Assembly: GCA_016200895.1 (NCBI GenBank)
Contig: JACQDX010000044.1
Span: 1 to 64,000, forward strand
From: Burkholderiales bacterium
GTDB taxonomy: Bacteria; Pseudomonadota; Gammaproteobacteria; Burkholderiales; Burkholderiaceae_D
Direction of reading: 5' to 3'
Length of the DNA stretch: 64,000 nt
Positions 20,855 through 29,274 of the stretch are shown here, one piece after another; within the stretch, counting starts at the first letter, position 1, and each line of letters starts with the position of its first letter. Under the pieces are notes generated by a model. That model worked only from the letters and a program-made list of their open reading frames with translations. It was not told the origin of the DNA and ran no database searches. Position numbers and translations under genes: made by a program.

Positions 20855-20973
20855 GAGGCGCTGAGTAAGCGTAGCGAGCGGTCTTAATTTTAGTTAAGAA
20901 GCGCAATCGTACTTTAGTACGACGAGCATCGCAGGCTAAAAGTAAGGTCGCGCAGTAGCTTAATCAGCGCCTC
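20855..20973. repeat. Long hairpin-forming intergenic element, copy 1
   Basis: Outer arms at 20855-20870 and 20958-20973 are complementary at 15 of 16 positions. Inside them are GTAGCGAGCG, then middle arms (around 20880-20895 and 20933-20949) that pair with wobbles. The centre is a hairpin TCGTAC-TTTA-GTACGA at 20907-20922, followed by GAGCAT and GCGCAGTA. The same skeleton recurs at 36279-36419 with different outer arms. It ends three bases from the ETF-QO stop codon. No coding capacity is apparent. Confidence 0.75.
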
Positions 20974-20976
20974 ATG

Positions 20977-22641
20977 CTACATGTTTGGATAATTGGGCCC
21001 ACCCCCACCTTCAGGCGTCACCCAGACGATGTTCTGTGTCGGGTCCTTGATATCGCAGGTTTTGCAATGCACGCAGTTTTGCGCATTGATTTGCAGACGG
21101 TCTGCACCTTCTTCAGTCTTTACGAACTCATACACACCAGCTGGACAATAACGCGCTTCAGGGCCTGCAAATTTGGCGAGGTTAATAGACACCGGTACAT
21201 CGGCATTTTTCAAGGTCAGATGGATGGGTTGGTCTTCCGCATGATTGGTATTCGAAATGAACACAGATGAGAGGCGGTCAAAGGTCAGCTTGCCATCCGG
21301 CTTTGGATATACGATGGGCTTGCATTCTGATGCCGGGCGCAGGCATTCATGATCAGCCTTGTTGTGATGCAGCGTCCATGGTGCCTTGCCGCGCAAGACG
21401 ACCTGGTCCAGCCACACCAGCGGTGAACCATAAGTGCCGCGCTTGAGCAGGGGTTTGACATTGCGTGCGGTGTACAGCTCTTCATGCAGCCAGGATTGTT
21501 CAAACGCAGTTGAATAAGCACTCAGCTCATCATGCTGGCGGTTGGCAGATACTGCTTCAAAGGCGGCCGTTGCTGCCAGCATACCCGTCTTGATCGCTGC
21601 ATGGCTACCCTTGATGCGGCTCATGTTCAGGAAGCCAGCATCACAACCTATGAGCGCACCACCTGGGAATACCAGCTTGGGCAGGGATTGCAAACCACCG
21701 GCAGTGATCGCCCGCGCGCCATAAGAAATACGCTTGCCACCTTCAAAGAAAGTGCGAATCGCAGGATGGGTCTTGAAGCGCTGGAATTCTTCGTATGGAG
21801 AAAGGTAAGGGTTTTCATAAGCCAGGCCAACCACATAGCCAACTGCCACCAGATTGTCTTCCAGGTGGTACAGGAAAGAGCCGCTATACTGGTCCATCAA
21901 AGGCCAGCCTGTCGTGTGCACCACTAGGCCTGACTTGTGCTGTTTGGGATCAATTTCCCACAATTCCTTGATGCCTATGCCATAGGATTGTGGGTCTTTA
22001 CCCTTACTCAAATCGTATTTGGCGATGACTTGTTTACCCAGATGGCCGCGTGCACCTTCGGCAAACAGGGTGTATTTCGCATGCAATTCCATGCCGAGCT
22101 GGAAAGAGGAGGTTGGCTGACCATGGCGGTCTACGCCCATATTGCCTGTGGCAACGCCTTTGACTGAGCCATCTTCGTTATACAAGACTTCTGCTGCAGC
22201 AAAGCCGGGAAATACTTCCACGCCCAGTGCCTCGGCCTGCTGACCCAGCCAGCGGGTGACATTAGCCAGCGAAACGATGTAGTTGCCATGATTCTCGAAA
22301 CAGGCAGGTAGCATCCAGTTGGGCGTGCGGATGGCACTTTTCTCTGTCAGTACCAGAACGCGGTCTTCAGTGACTTCAGTATTCAATGGCGCGCCCATTT
22401 CCTTCCAGTTGGGAAAGAGTTCGGTCAGCGCCTTGGGGTCCATGACTGCACCAGACAGTATGTGGGCGCCAGGTTCGCCACCTTTTTCCAGTACGCAGAC
22501 TGATACTTCCGAGCCTTTTTCTGCGGCCAGTTGCTTCAGCTTGATGGCGGCCGACAAGCCAGCTGGTCCGCCACCGACAACAACGACGTCATATTCCATT
22601 GCGTCGCGGGGACCGTACTGTTCAAGTATGCTTTGTGTCAT
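20977..22641 (-). CDS. Electron transfer flavoprotein-ubiquinone oxidoreductase
   Basis: Inner-membrane-associated flavoprotein that passes electrons from ETF (acyl-CoA and other dehydrogenases) to ubiquinone. The N-terminal FAD site reads YDVVVVGGGPAGLSAAIKL. The ubiquinone and membrane-docking region is in the middle. The C-terminal [4Fe-4S] domain has CPAGVYEF and NCVHCKTCDIKDPTQNI. 554 residues from ATG at 22641 (MTQSILEQYG); a GTG four codons upstream (22653) is an alternative. Length matches the family (about 550). No ETF genes are in the window. Confidence 0.95.
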   Translation of the reverse strand: MTQSILEQYGPRDAMEYDVVVVGGGPAGLSAAIKLKQLAAEKGSEVSVCVLEKGGEPGAHILSGAVMDPKALTELFPNWKEMGAPLNTEVTEDRVLVLTEKSAIRTPNWMLPACFENHGNYIVSLANVTRWLGQQAEALGVEVFPGFAAAEVLYNEDGSVKGVATGNMGVDRHGQPTSSFQLGMELHAKYTLFAEGARGHLGKQVIAKYDLSKGKDPQSYGIGIKELWEIDPKQHKSGLVVHTTGWPLMDQYSGSFLYHLEDNLVAVGYVVGLAYENPYLSPYEEFQRFKTHPAIRTFFEGGKRISYGARAITAGGLQSLPKLVFPGGALIGCDAGFLNMSRIKGSHAAIKTGMLAATAAFEAVSANRQHDELSAYSTAFEQSWLHEELYTARNVKPLLKRGTYGSPLVWLDQVVLRGKAPWTLHHNKADHECLRPASECKPIVYPKPDGKLTFDRLSSVFISNTNHAEDQPIHLTLKNADVPVSINLAKFAGPEARYCPAGVYEFVKTEEGADRLQINAQNCVHCKTCDIKDPTQNIVWVTPEGGGGPNYPNM

Positions 22642-22942
22642 GGCTATTTTCACTTTCTGAAGATTTTCGAACGAGCGTGCTTATTTGCTGTCAGCATGTT
22701 ATCTGCTACCTATACATTTCGCAAGCGAGGGTATGCTCGAATTATTATTGTTGTAGGTTCACAAAATACACAGAATTATCGCAGAGCCAACATTGGTATG
22801 CATCAAGATCATGCGAAATAGCAGGAAAATTTCTGTAAAAATCTTCAAGTAATTCAAATCCATACAACACAAGCATAATCAGTATGTCATCATAGAGTCT
22901 TATAGAATAGTGAATTTATTCCAAATATTTGCGGAGAATCAG
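22642..22942. other. Divergent intergenic region, ETF-QO / SDR
   Basis: 301 AT-rich bases between two divergently transcribed genes. It should hold promoters for both, but I see no pair of boxes good enough to call, no hairpin with a T-run and no convincing small gene. Confidence 0.5.
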
Positions 22943-23719
22943 ATGGGCATAGAAGTCAATTTCGAAGGCAAGATTGCACTGGTCACAGGCGCTTCCAGTG
23001 GTCTTGGCGCACGATTTGCCAAAATTCTGGCGCAGGCAGGCGCACAAGTCGTGCTGGCGTCACGCCGTATAGACAGGCTTAAAGAATTGCGTGCAGAAAT
23101 CGAATCCGAAGGTGGTGCCGCTCACGTGGTTGCTCTGGATGTCACGGATTACGGCAGCATCAAATCAGCCATTGCGCATGCCGAGACCGAGGCCGGCCCT
23201 ATCGACATCCTGATCAATAATTCTGGTGTATCAACGACGCAACGCCTGGTTGACGTAACACCGGATGATTATGCCTATGTGATGGACACCAATCAGCGTG
23301 GTGCCTTTTTTGTAGCGCAAGAAGCAGCCAAGCGCATGATCGCCCGTCACAAGGGTGATCCTAAAAAGCAACACCGCATTATCAATATCGCTTCTGTTGC
23401 CGGTTTGCGCGTTTTGCCGCAGATAGGTATTTATTGCATGAGTAAAGCTGCAGTCGTGCACATGACCAAGGCCATGGCGGTGGAGTGGGGCAAGTATGGT
23501 ATCAATGTGAATGCAATTTGCCCTGGCTATATTTCGACTGAAATCAATTCAGATTATTTTGCCACCGAGGCCGGCCAAAAACTGGTCGACATGCTGCCAA
23601 GGAAGCGTGTCGGCACACCAGAAGACCTGGATGGCCTGTTGCTCTTGTTGGCGGCAGAAGAATCACGTTTCCTCAATGGTGCCATAGTCACTGCAGATGA
23701 TGGTATGAGCGTGCAATGA
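22943..23719 (+). CDS. Short-chain dehydrogenase/reductase (SDR)
   Basis: A 258-residue classical SDR with the cofactor motif TGASSGLG (residues 15-22), the NNSG motif, and the catalytic Ser-Tyr-Lys set in IINIASVAG...YCMSKAA. The start at ATG 22943 is supported by GGAG seven bases upstream; the GTG at 22910 lacks one. It overlaps the downstream thioesterase by four bases (ATGA), so the two are probably co-translated. This suggests a shared acyl-CoA or hydroxyacyl substrate. Specific substrate unknown. Confidence 0.88.
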   Translation: MGIEVNFEGKIALVTGASSGLGARFAKILAQAGAQVVLASRRIDRLKELRAEIESEGGAAHVVALDVTDYGSIKSAIAHAETEAGPIDILINNSGVSTTQRLVDVTPDDYAYVMDTNQRGAFFVAQEAAKRMIARHKGDPKKQHRIINIASVAGLRVLPQIGIYCMSKAAVVHMTKAMAVEWGKYGINVNAICPGYISTEINSDYFATEAGQKLVDMLPRKRVGTPEDLDGLLLLLAAEESRFLNGAIVTADDGMSVQ

Positions 23720-24177
23720 TAGAGAATAAGGTTACGGAAAAGAAGCTGGTCTATACCGTCACCATTCCTATCCGGTGGGGCGATATGGATGCCATGGGCC
23801 ATGTCAACAATACCGTATATTTTCGCTATATGGAGCAGGCGCGTATTGAGTGGCTGAGCATGATGGGTTGCCTGCCGGATGAGGCGGGCAATGGTCCCGT
23901 CATCGTCAATGCCTACTGCACCTTCAAAAAGCCTTTGAAGTATCCGGGGCAGGTTGAAGTGTGTACCTATATCGGTGCAGCAGGCCGCAGCAGTTTTGAA
24001 ACCATGCAGGAAATGCGTTCAGTCGGTGACGGTTATGCCCTGTATGCAGAAGGTGGTGCCAAGGTAGTCTGGGTGTCAGCTGAGACAGGCAAATCTGAGG
24101 CTCTGCCCGAAGCGATCAAGCAAAAGCTCAGTGAAATCAAAGTCGCAAAACGTAAAAATAAAACTGTGAAGATTTGA
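23716..24177 (+). CDS. Acyl-CoA thioesterase, 4HBT hotdog family
   Basis: A 153-residue hotdog thioesterase. The 4HBT active-site stretch RWGDMDAMGHVNNTVYFRYMEQARIEW (residues 20 onward) has the catalytic Asp region and HVNN. Such enzymes hydrolyse short or medium acyl-CoA. Translationally coupled to the SDR gene. The 79 bases after its stop hold loosely repeated TTTGA/GTTTGCG units and lead to a convergent regulator. Confidence 0.88.
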   Translation: MIENKVTEKKLVYTVTIPIRWGDMDAMGHVNNTVYFRYMEQARIEWLSMMGCLPDEAGNGPVIVNAYCTFKKPLKYPGQVEVCTYIGAAGRSSFETMQEMRSVGDGYALYAEGGAKVVWVSAETGKSEALPEAIKQKLSEIKVAKRKNKTVKI

Positions 24178-24256
24178 ATTTACGTTTGAATTTGCGATTG
24201 AGTTTGCGTTAATGAGGCAAGAGATACTGCATCTGGTACTTGGATGGGTTGGCAGC

Positions 24257-24817
24257 TTAGCGCATGATGCCCAGCAGCTTGTGCACCAGTTCGCTGGATG
24301 TTGCTGAATTGAATTTGCGCATCAGTTTTGCCCTGTGCATTTCCACGGTCCGTGGGCTGAGGTTGATTTGGCGGGCGATCAGTTTGCTGGTCTTGCCTTC
24401 TACCAGCAGTGCAGCGATTTCTCGTTCACGGGGTGTCAGTTCGGCGGTTACTGAGCGTTTGGCACTGAGGTCTTCAAAAGTCCAGATGCCGGCAGCATGT
24501 GGATTGTCCTTGTTCAAGCCACGGCCTGATACGTGACACCAGAACAGTTCCTGGTTCGCCCGTCTCATGATGCGTTCATCAGAATAATAGCCCTTGGCAT
24601 TTATGATGGGCGTGATGCGTGCACCGGTACGTTCAAACTCGTCAGGACTGGGGTAAAGTACCAAAAAAGACTTACCCAGCAATTCATCTTTTTGATAGCC
24701 AAACATGTTAGCCAGATCATCATTGCAGGCCTGGATAATACGGTTTTGCGACACGCACATACCAACAGGTGCATGTTGAAATATGGATTCAAAATCGATG
24801 GGCTGTACGACATTCAT
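24257..24817 (-). CDS. PAS-domain LuxR-family transcriptional regulator
   Basis: 186 residues. An N-terminal PAS sensor (about 8-115; FQHAPVGMCVSQNRIIQACNDDLANMFGY, typical of small-molecule or redox PAS folds) is joined to a LuxR/GerE helix-turn-helix (TPREREIAALLVEGKTSKLIARQINLSPRTVEMHRAKLM). The start is ATG 24817; an in-frame TTG at 24823 is an alternative. It has no receiver domain, so it is a one-component regulator. It is divergent from scoAB with a 169-base shared spacer and is a plausible regulator of ketone-body use, by position only. Confidence 0.88.
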   Translation of the reverse strand: MNVVQPIDFESIFQHAPVGMCVSQNRIIQACNDDLANMFGYQKDELLGKSFLVLYPSPDEFERTGARITPIINAKGYYSDERIMRRANQELFWCHVSGRGLNKDNPHAAGIWTFEDLSAKRSVTAELTPREREIAALLVEGKTSKLIARQINLSPRTVEMHRAKLMRKFNSATSSELVHKLLGIMR

Positions 24818-24986
24818 TTCCAATGATCCGCTAACATTTGTAGTAAAGGCGTATTTTTACGGTATTGCGCAGTATAACGCAGCATCATATCCTGTAAGAC
24901 TAATCATTTGCGTGGCTCCTTGTTGTATTTTGTAAGGGGCCATTTGACAAAAGAAATATCGATTTAAAACCTGGAGAGGGGACATT

Positions 24987-25688
24987 ATGGACAAAGTTTA
25001 TCCTGACGCAGCCAGTGCGCTGGCTGGCATTATCAAGGATGGTCAGACCATTGCTGTTGGTGGTTTTGGTCTGTGTGGCATACCTGAGGCACTGATAGTT
25101 GCCTTGCGTGATTCTGGCGTCAAGGAACTGACTGCCATTTCAAATAATGCCGGTGTTGATGGTTTTGGTCTGGGCCAGTTGTTGACGACCCGCCAGATCA
25201 AGAAAATGATTTCATCCTATGTTGGTGAAAACAAGGAATTTGAACGCCAATACCTGGCTGGTGAACTGGAGCTGGAATTCACCCCGCAAGGTACATTAGC
25301 AGAAAAACTGCGTGCTGGTGGTGCTGGTATCCCGGCCTTTTTCACCAAGACTGGCGTAGGTACCATTGTTGCCGATGGCAAGGAAATTCGCGAATTCGAT
25401 GGTCAAAAATATGTGATGGAACGTTCGCTGGTATCTGACGTATCCCTGGTCAAAGCCTGGAAGGCCGACAAAGCCGGTAATTTGGTCTATCGCAAAACTG
25501 CACGCAACTTCAACCCCAATGTAGCGATGGCCGGTAAATTTACCGTGGCAGAGGTCGAGGTGTTGGTGGAAATTGGTGAGCTGGACCCGGATGAAGTCCA
25601 CACACCAGGTATTTTCGTGCAGCGCATCGTCGTCAATGCCAATCCAGAAAAACGTATAGAACAGCGTACCGTACGCCCATCGAAATAA
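24987..25688 (+). CDS. scoA: Succinyl-CoA:3-ketoacid CoA-transferase subunit A
   Basis: Alpha subunit (233 residues) of the class I CoA-transferase that moves CoA from succinyl-CoA to acetoacetate. The family glycine motif VGGFGLCGIPEALI (about residues 25-38) is present, as are NNAGVDGFGLG and the FTPQGTLAEKLRAGGAGIPAFFTKTGVGT stretch. A strong GGAGAGGGG site precedes the ATG. It pairs with scoB 18 bases downstream. The 3-hydroxybutyrate dehydrogenase gene at 27060 supplies the acetoacetate substrate. Confidence 0.95.
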   Translation: MDKVYPDAASALAGIIKDGQTIAVGGFGLCGIPEALIVALRDSGVKELTAISNNAGVDGFGLGQLLTTRQIKKMISSYVGENKEFERQYLAGELELEFTPQGTLAEKLRAGGAGIPAFFTKTGVGTIVADGKEIREFDGQKYVMERSLVSDVSLVKAWKADKAGNLVYRKTARNFNPNVAMAGKFTVAEVEVLVEIGELDPDEVHTPGIFVQRIVVNANPEKRIEQRTVRPSK

Positions 25689-25706
25689 GACAGCAGGAGA
25701 CAAGAC

Positions 25707-26348
25707 ATGGCATGGAATCGTGATGAAATGGCTGCGCGTGCAGCACAAGAATTGCAAGACGGCTTTTACGTCAATCTGGGAATAGGCTTGCCGACGATGG
25801 TCGCCAACCATGTGCCGCAAGGCATGGAAGTCTGGCTGCAATCAGAAAACGGCTTATTGGGCATAGGTCCTTTCCCGACCGAAGAGGAAGTTGATCCAGA
25901 CATGATCAACGCAGGCAAGCAAACGGTAACGACCTTGCCTGGCTCATCCATATTCAGCTCGGCCGACTCTTTCGCCATGATACGTGGTGGCAAGATCAAC
26001 CTGGCTATTCTGGGCGCAATGCAAGTCAGCGAACATGGCGACCTGGCTAACTGGATGATCCCTGGCAAGATGGTCAAGGGTATGGGCGGTGCCATGGATC
26101 TGGTGGCAGGTGTAGGCCGCGTCGTGGTCTTGATGGAGCATGTGGCCAAGGGTGATGCGCACAAAATCTTGAAGGCCTGCAATCTGCCTTTGACTGGAGT
26201 GGCCGTGGTGAACCGTATTATCACCGACCTCGGCGTGATTGACGTTACTCCTGCTGGTTTGAAACTGGTGGAATTGGCGACTGGCGTAAGCAAGGAAGAA
26301 ATTATCGCCAAAACTGAAGCCGCACTGGATGTCAGTGCTGTAGCCTGA
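25707..26348 (+). CDS. scoB: Succinyl-CoA:3-ketoacid CoA-transferase subunit B
   Basis: Beta subunit (213 residues) with the catalytic glutamate in [11 protein letters not shown] (Glu47), which forms the enzyme-CoA thioester. [11 protein letters not shown], the [16 protein letters not shown] segment and the [18 protein letters not shown] segment are typical. CAGGAGA precedes the ATG. Ends with a bidirectional terminator shared with the convergent DUF3617 remnant. Confidence 0.95.
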   Translation: MAWNRDEMAARAAQELQDGFYVNLGIGLPTMVANHVPQGMEVWLQSENGLLGIGPFPTEEEVDPDMINAGKQTVTTLPGSSIFSSADSFAMIRGGKINLAILGAMQVSEHGDLANWMIPGKMVKGMGGAMDLVAGVGRVVVLMEHVAKGDAHKILKACNLPLTGVAVVNRIITDLGVIDVTPAGLKLVELATGVSKEEIIAKTEAALDVSAVA

Positions 26349-26364
26349 TACTTGGGTTACTTAA

Positions 26365-26402
26365 AAAATAAAGGCTGGTGTGTATGCGCCAGCCTTTTTT
26401 TG
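26365..26402 (+). terminator. Bidirectional terminator after scoAB
   Basis: AAGGCTGG (26370-26377) pairs with CCAGCCTT (26389 onward) across a TGTGTATGCG loop, with seven T on one side and an A-rich tract on the other. It serves scoB and the convergent DUF3617 gene. Confidence 0.9.
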
Positions 26403-26432
26403 TATTGAAGCCTATCGAAATTTCACTTGGAT

Positions 26433-26957
26433 TTATTTCTTCTGAGGCATAGGAAAGGGTTTGGTATCTCCGCAGTTACTACCCAGCCATTTGCCTGTGG
26501 TTTCCATATGATGATTAATCGGCTTGCCATGTGAGTTGCCGTTAAAATCATAGACCGAATTCACGCTATCTGGAGTCATGCTGCCCTTGACGATACCTGT
26601 GCCTTTCATGTCCGGGCTGTCGCAGACAATTTCGGCAGTGTAGTTATTGCCAGAGCGGTTGAAACTCTTGTTCTGACAGTGCTGTTCACGGCCACTGGCT
26701 GGTGGTTTTTCCTGGTCAACCATTTCCTTGGTGAGACAGACCTTACTCACCATCGCACCGTTTTGCATATCAGGCATTTTGATGCCCATCTGCTTCATTT
26801 TTTCTAATTGCTAAGGCGGAATCTTGGGCATGGCTTTCATGGCATCTGACTTGGTCGTCATTTCCCACAGACCCGGCTTCATCTTGTCAGCCGCAACGCA
26901 GGTAGCGGCATTCAGTAAAATTGCAGAAACCAGGACGATGCGTATAGCAGTTTGCAT
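26433..26957 (-). pseudogene. DUF3617 family secreted protein, interrupted by an amber codon
   Basis: Reading from ATG 26957, the protein opens with a signal peptide (MQTAIRIVLVSAILLNAATCVAA), then KMKPGLWEMTTKSDAM, the usual DUF3617 opening. Codon 49 is TAG (26813-26811), and the same frame continues without a gap for 125 more codons (QLEKMKQMGIKMPDM... FNGNSHGKPINHHMETTGKWLGSNCG) to a normal stop. A single C-to-T change (CAG to TAG) explains this. The downstream part has an in-frame ATG (26798) but would lack the signal peptide and the Trp motif. Family function unknown; periplasmic location inferred. Confidence 0.85.
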
Positions 26958-27059
26958 GGGTGCTCCCTATTCAAATGTGTGATGAAACTATACATCTGAA
27001 ACTTGGGACGCTACTAGTGAAACAAAATACTTTGTCGCATCGCGCCCCAGGTTTGTAGT

Positions 27060-27854
27060 TTATTGGGCTACCCAGCCACCATCCATATTCCAGGCTACGC
27101 CACGGATCTGATCGGCTGCTGCGCTGCAAAAAAATACGGCAAGTGCACCTAGTTGTTCAGGTGTGACAAATTCACCTGAAGGTTGTTTTTCGGCTAGCAA
27201 GCGTTTTTTTGCCGTTTCATTGTCAACGCCGTCTATTTCTGCTCGGGCATCTACCTGTTTTTGCACCAGTGGTGTCAGCACCCAACCCGGGCAGATGGCA
27301 TTGCATGTAATGCCGGTCTGGGCGGTTTCCAGTGCTGTGGTCTTGGTAAAGCCAACCAAGCCATGCTTGGCTGCCACATAGGCAGACTTTTGTGCCGAAG
27401 CAACCAGGCCATGGACGGATGCCAGGTTGATGATGCGGCCCCAGTTCTTTTGCTTCATATACGGCAGGGCCAGACGGGTAGTATGGAAGCTGGAAGTCAG
27501 GTTGATGGCAATAATGGCATCCCATTTTTCCACCGGGAAATCTTCAATATTGGCGACATGCTGTATGCCTGCGTTATTGATCAGGATATCAACACCACCA
27601 AAATTGCTGCTGGCAAATGTCATCATGGCTTCGATTTCGGCAGCTTTGCTCATGTCAGCATTGTGATAAACAGTCTTCACGCCAAATTCGCTTTCCACCG
27701 TTGTTTGCATAGCTTGTATCTCTTGTCTGTCGCCAAAGCCATTAAAGACGATATTTGCGCCTTCAGCAGCCAGGGAGCGGGCTATGCCCAGTCCTATGCC
27801 GGAAGTTGACCCTGTAACCAGCGCGGTTTTGCTTTTAAGCGAAGATAATGACAT
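27060..27854 (-). CDS. bdhA: 3-Hydroxybutyrate dehydrogenase
   Basis: NAD-dependent SDR that oxidises D-3-hydroxybutyrate to acetoacetate. It has 264 residues from ATG 27854 (MSLSSLKSKTALVTGSTSGIG), with AGGAGA six bases upstream; longer in-frame starts lack a ribosome site. TGSTSGIG (14-21), NNAGIQH, and the Ser/Tyr/Lys triad in NLASVHG...YVAAKHG are visible. The C-terminus (VAWNMDGGWVAQ) and the LAEKQPSGEFVTPEQLG segment match the 3HB dehydrogenase subfamily closely. Together with scoAB nearby it completes 3-hydroxybutyrate to acetoacetyl-CoA. Confidence 0.93.
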   Translation of the reverse strand: MSLSSLKSKTALVTGSTSGIGLGIARSLAAEGANIVFNGFGDRQEIQAMQTTVESEFGVKTVYHNADMSKAAEIEAMMTFASSNFGGVDILINNAGIQHVANIEDFPVEKWDAIIAINLTSSFHTTRLALPYMKQKNWGRIINLASVHGLVASAQKSAYVAAKHGLVGFTKTTALETAQTGITCNAICPGWVLTPLVQKQVDARAEIDGVDNETAKKRLLAEKQPSGEFVTPEQLGALAVFFCSAAADQIRGVAWNMDGGWVAQ

Positions 27855-28027
27855 GCTGTCTCCTGTAGAGTAGTTTTTAGTAAGGGGATAAGTGCGGATA
27901 GCGGTTGGTGCAAGCTTTTTTTGTTTAAAAAGCATGCATGTCAACAGTTAACAATGATTTTAAGCGCAACGAACGGTAAAATGTCGGACATATACGCTAG
28001 TAAAAATACTGTTCACGAGGATAATCC

Positions 28028-28897
28028 ATGCAGGCCAGACGCAAATCAGTGCAATGTATCTCGCCTACCGGCTTGCACGCCATGTCATATAAAGAGTGGG
28101 GTGACCCGCTTAATCCAAAGGTCTTAGTTTGTGTTCACGGCGTGACACGGGTAGCTGAGGATTTTGATTCTTTGGCCGTGGCTTTGTGTCACGATTACCG
28201 CGTAGTGTGCCCTGACGTGGTTGGGCGCGGTTATTCAGGCCGTTTGCGCAATCCCATGCATTATCAGATACCACAATATGTCAGTGACATGGTCAGCCTG
28301 CTGGCGAGGCTGGATGCAGAAACCGTGCACTGGTTTGGTACATCCATGGGGGGGCTGATAGGCATGAGTCTTGCGAGTTTGCCTGATAACCCTATCAAGA
28401 AGCTGGTGTTGAATGATGTGGGGCCCGTGCTCAATCCGGATGCTCTGGCCAGAATCGGTGACTATATAGGGCAGGATGTGCGCTTTGACAGCTTTGATGA
28501 GGCGCAGGCCTATATCAAGGCGATCTCGATTTCCTTTGGGCCGCATAGCCCTGCTCAGTGGGAAAAGCTGGCGCGGGATGTTTTGCGTCAAAACGAACAA
28601 GGACAATGGGTGCGACATTACGACTTGGGGCTGGCGCAGCCTATCAAGGCCAGCACGCCAGAATTGGCAGCAATTGCCCAGACCATGCTGTGGGCAGCGT
28701 ATGATGCTATACAGTGCCCGACTTTGCTGGTACGTGGGGCAGAATCAGATTTGCTGACTGCCGAATCTGCGCAAGCAATGACGCAGCGTGGCCCGCGTGC
28801 AAGGCTGGTGGAGTTTGCCGGTGTCGGGCATGCGCCAACTTTTGTCCAGCCTGAGCAGATAGCGGTGGCGGTTGATTTTTTATTGAACCAAGAATAA
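28028..28897 (+). CDS. Alpha/beta hydrolase
   Basis: 289 residues with an alpha/beta hydrolase fold. The oxyanion region VCVHGVTR is followed by the nucleophile elbow GTSMGG (GXSXG), an acid late in the fold near LLVRGAESDLL, and the C-terminal catalytic His in GVGHAPTF. GAGGAT precedes the ATG. It is divergent from 3-hydroxybutyrate dehydrogenase (173 bases apart) and just upstream of ridA-type and relA genes in the same direction. Substrate unknown. A role with 3HB esters is possible from position but not shown. Confidence 0.85.
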   Translation: MQARRKSVQCISPTGLHAMSYKEWGDPLNPKVLVCVHGVTRVAEDFDSLAVALCHDYRVVCPDVVGRGYSGRLRNPMHYQIPQYVSDMVSLLARLDAETVHWFGTSMGGLIGMSLASLPDNPIKKLVLNDVGPVLNPDALARIGDYIGQDVRFDSFDEAQAYIKAISISFGPHSPAQWEKLARDVLRQNEQGQWVRHYDLGLAQPIKASTPELAAIAQTMLWAAYDAIQCPTLLVRGAESDLLTAESAQAMTQRGPRARLVEFAGVGHAPTFVQPEQIAVAVDFLLNQE

Positions 28898-28918
28898 GTT
28901 AAAAAATAGAGTCAAAAA

Positions 28919-29269
28919 ATGAGTATCCAAAGATTTCACATAGGTCCGCGTTTATCCGAAACCGCCATTTTTAATAAAGTTGTTTATTTGGCCGGACAAA
29001 TTCCTGATGATGCCAGTCAGGATATAGCAGGGCAGACAGCGCAAGTACTGGCCCATATCGACCGCTTGCTGGCAGAAGCTGGGAGTGACAAGTCGCGCAT
29101 CCTCAGTTGCCAGATATTTTTGTCTGACATCAGTTTGATAGGTGGCATGAACCAGGTATGGGATGCCTGGGTTGCCCAGGGTAATACGCCACCACGTGCC
29201 ACGGTAGAAGCTAAACTGGCTAATCCGGCCTGGCTCATAGAGGTCGTTGTAACAGCTGCACAGATATAA
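28919..29269 (+). CDS. RidA family (YjgF/YER057c) protein
   Basis: 116 residues. Proteins of this family include enamine/imine deaminases that clear reactive 2-aminoacrylate. The sequence shows the VYLAGQIPDD core, TPPRATVEAKL with the conserved arginine, and LIEVVVTA with the conserved glutamate. It is therefore likely to be catalytically competent, although sequence alone does not separate RidA from Rid2-7 subgroups. It lies between the hydrolase and relA with very short gaps (21 and 5 bases). Confidence 0.88.
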   Translation: MSIQRFHIGPRLSETAIFNKVVYLAGQIPDDASQDIAGQTAQVLAHIDRLLAEAGSDKSRILSCQIFLSDISLIGGMNQVWDAWVAQGNTPPRATVEAKLANPAWLIEVVVTAAQI

Positions 29270-29274
29270 ATCAT

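Noticed and set aside
24178-24256. Tandem TTTGA/GTTTGCG-like units
   Set aside because: Only two or three imperfect short units in AT-rich sequence between convergent genes; no sign of a functional repeat.
26811-26813. TAG in DUF3617 as pyrrolysine or programmed readthrough
   Set aside because: No pyrrolysine machinery is expected in this lineage and nothing in the window suggests recoding; a point mutation is simpler.
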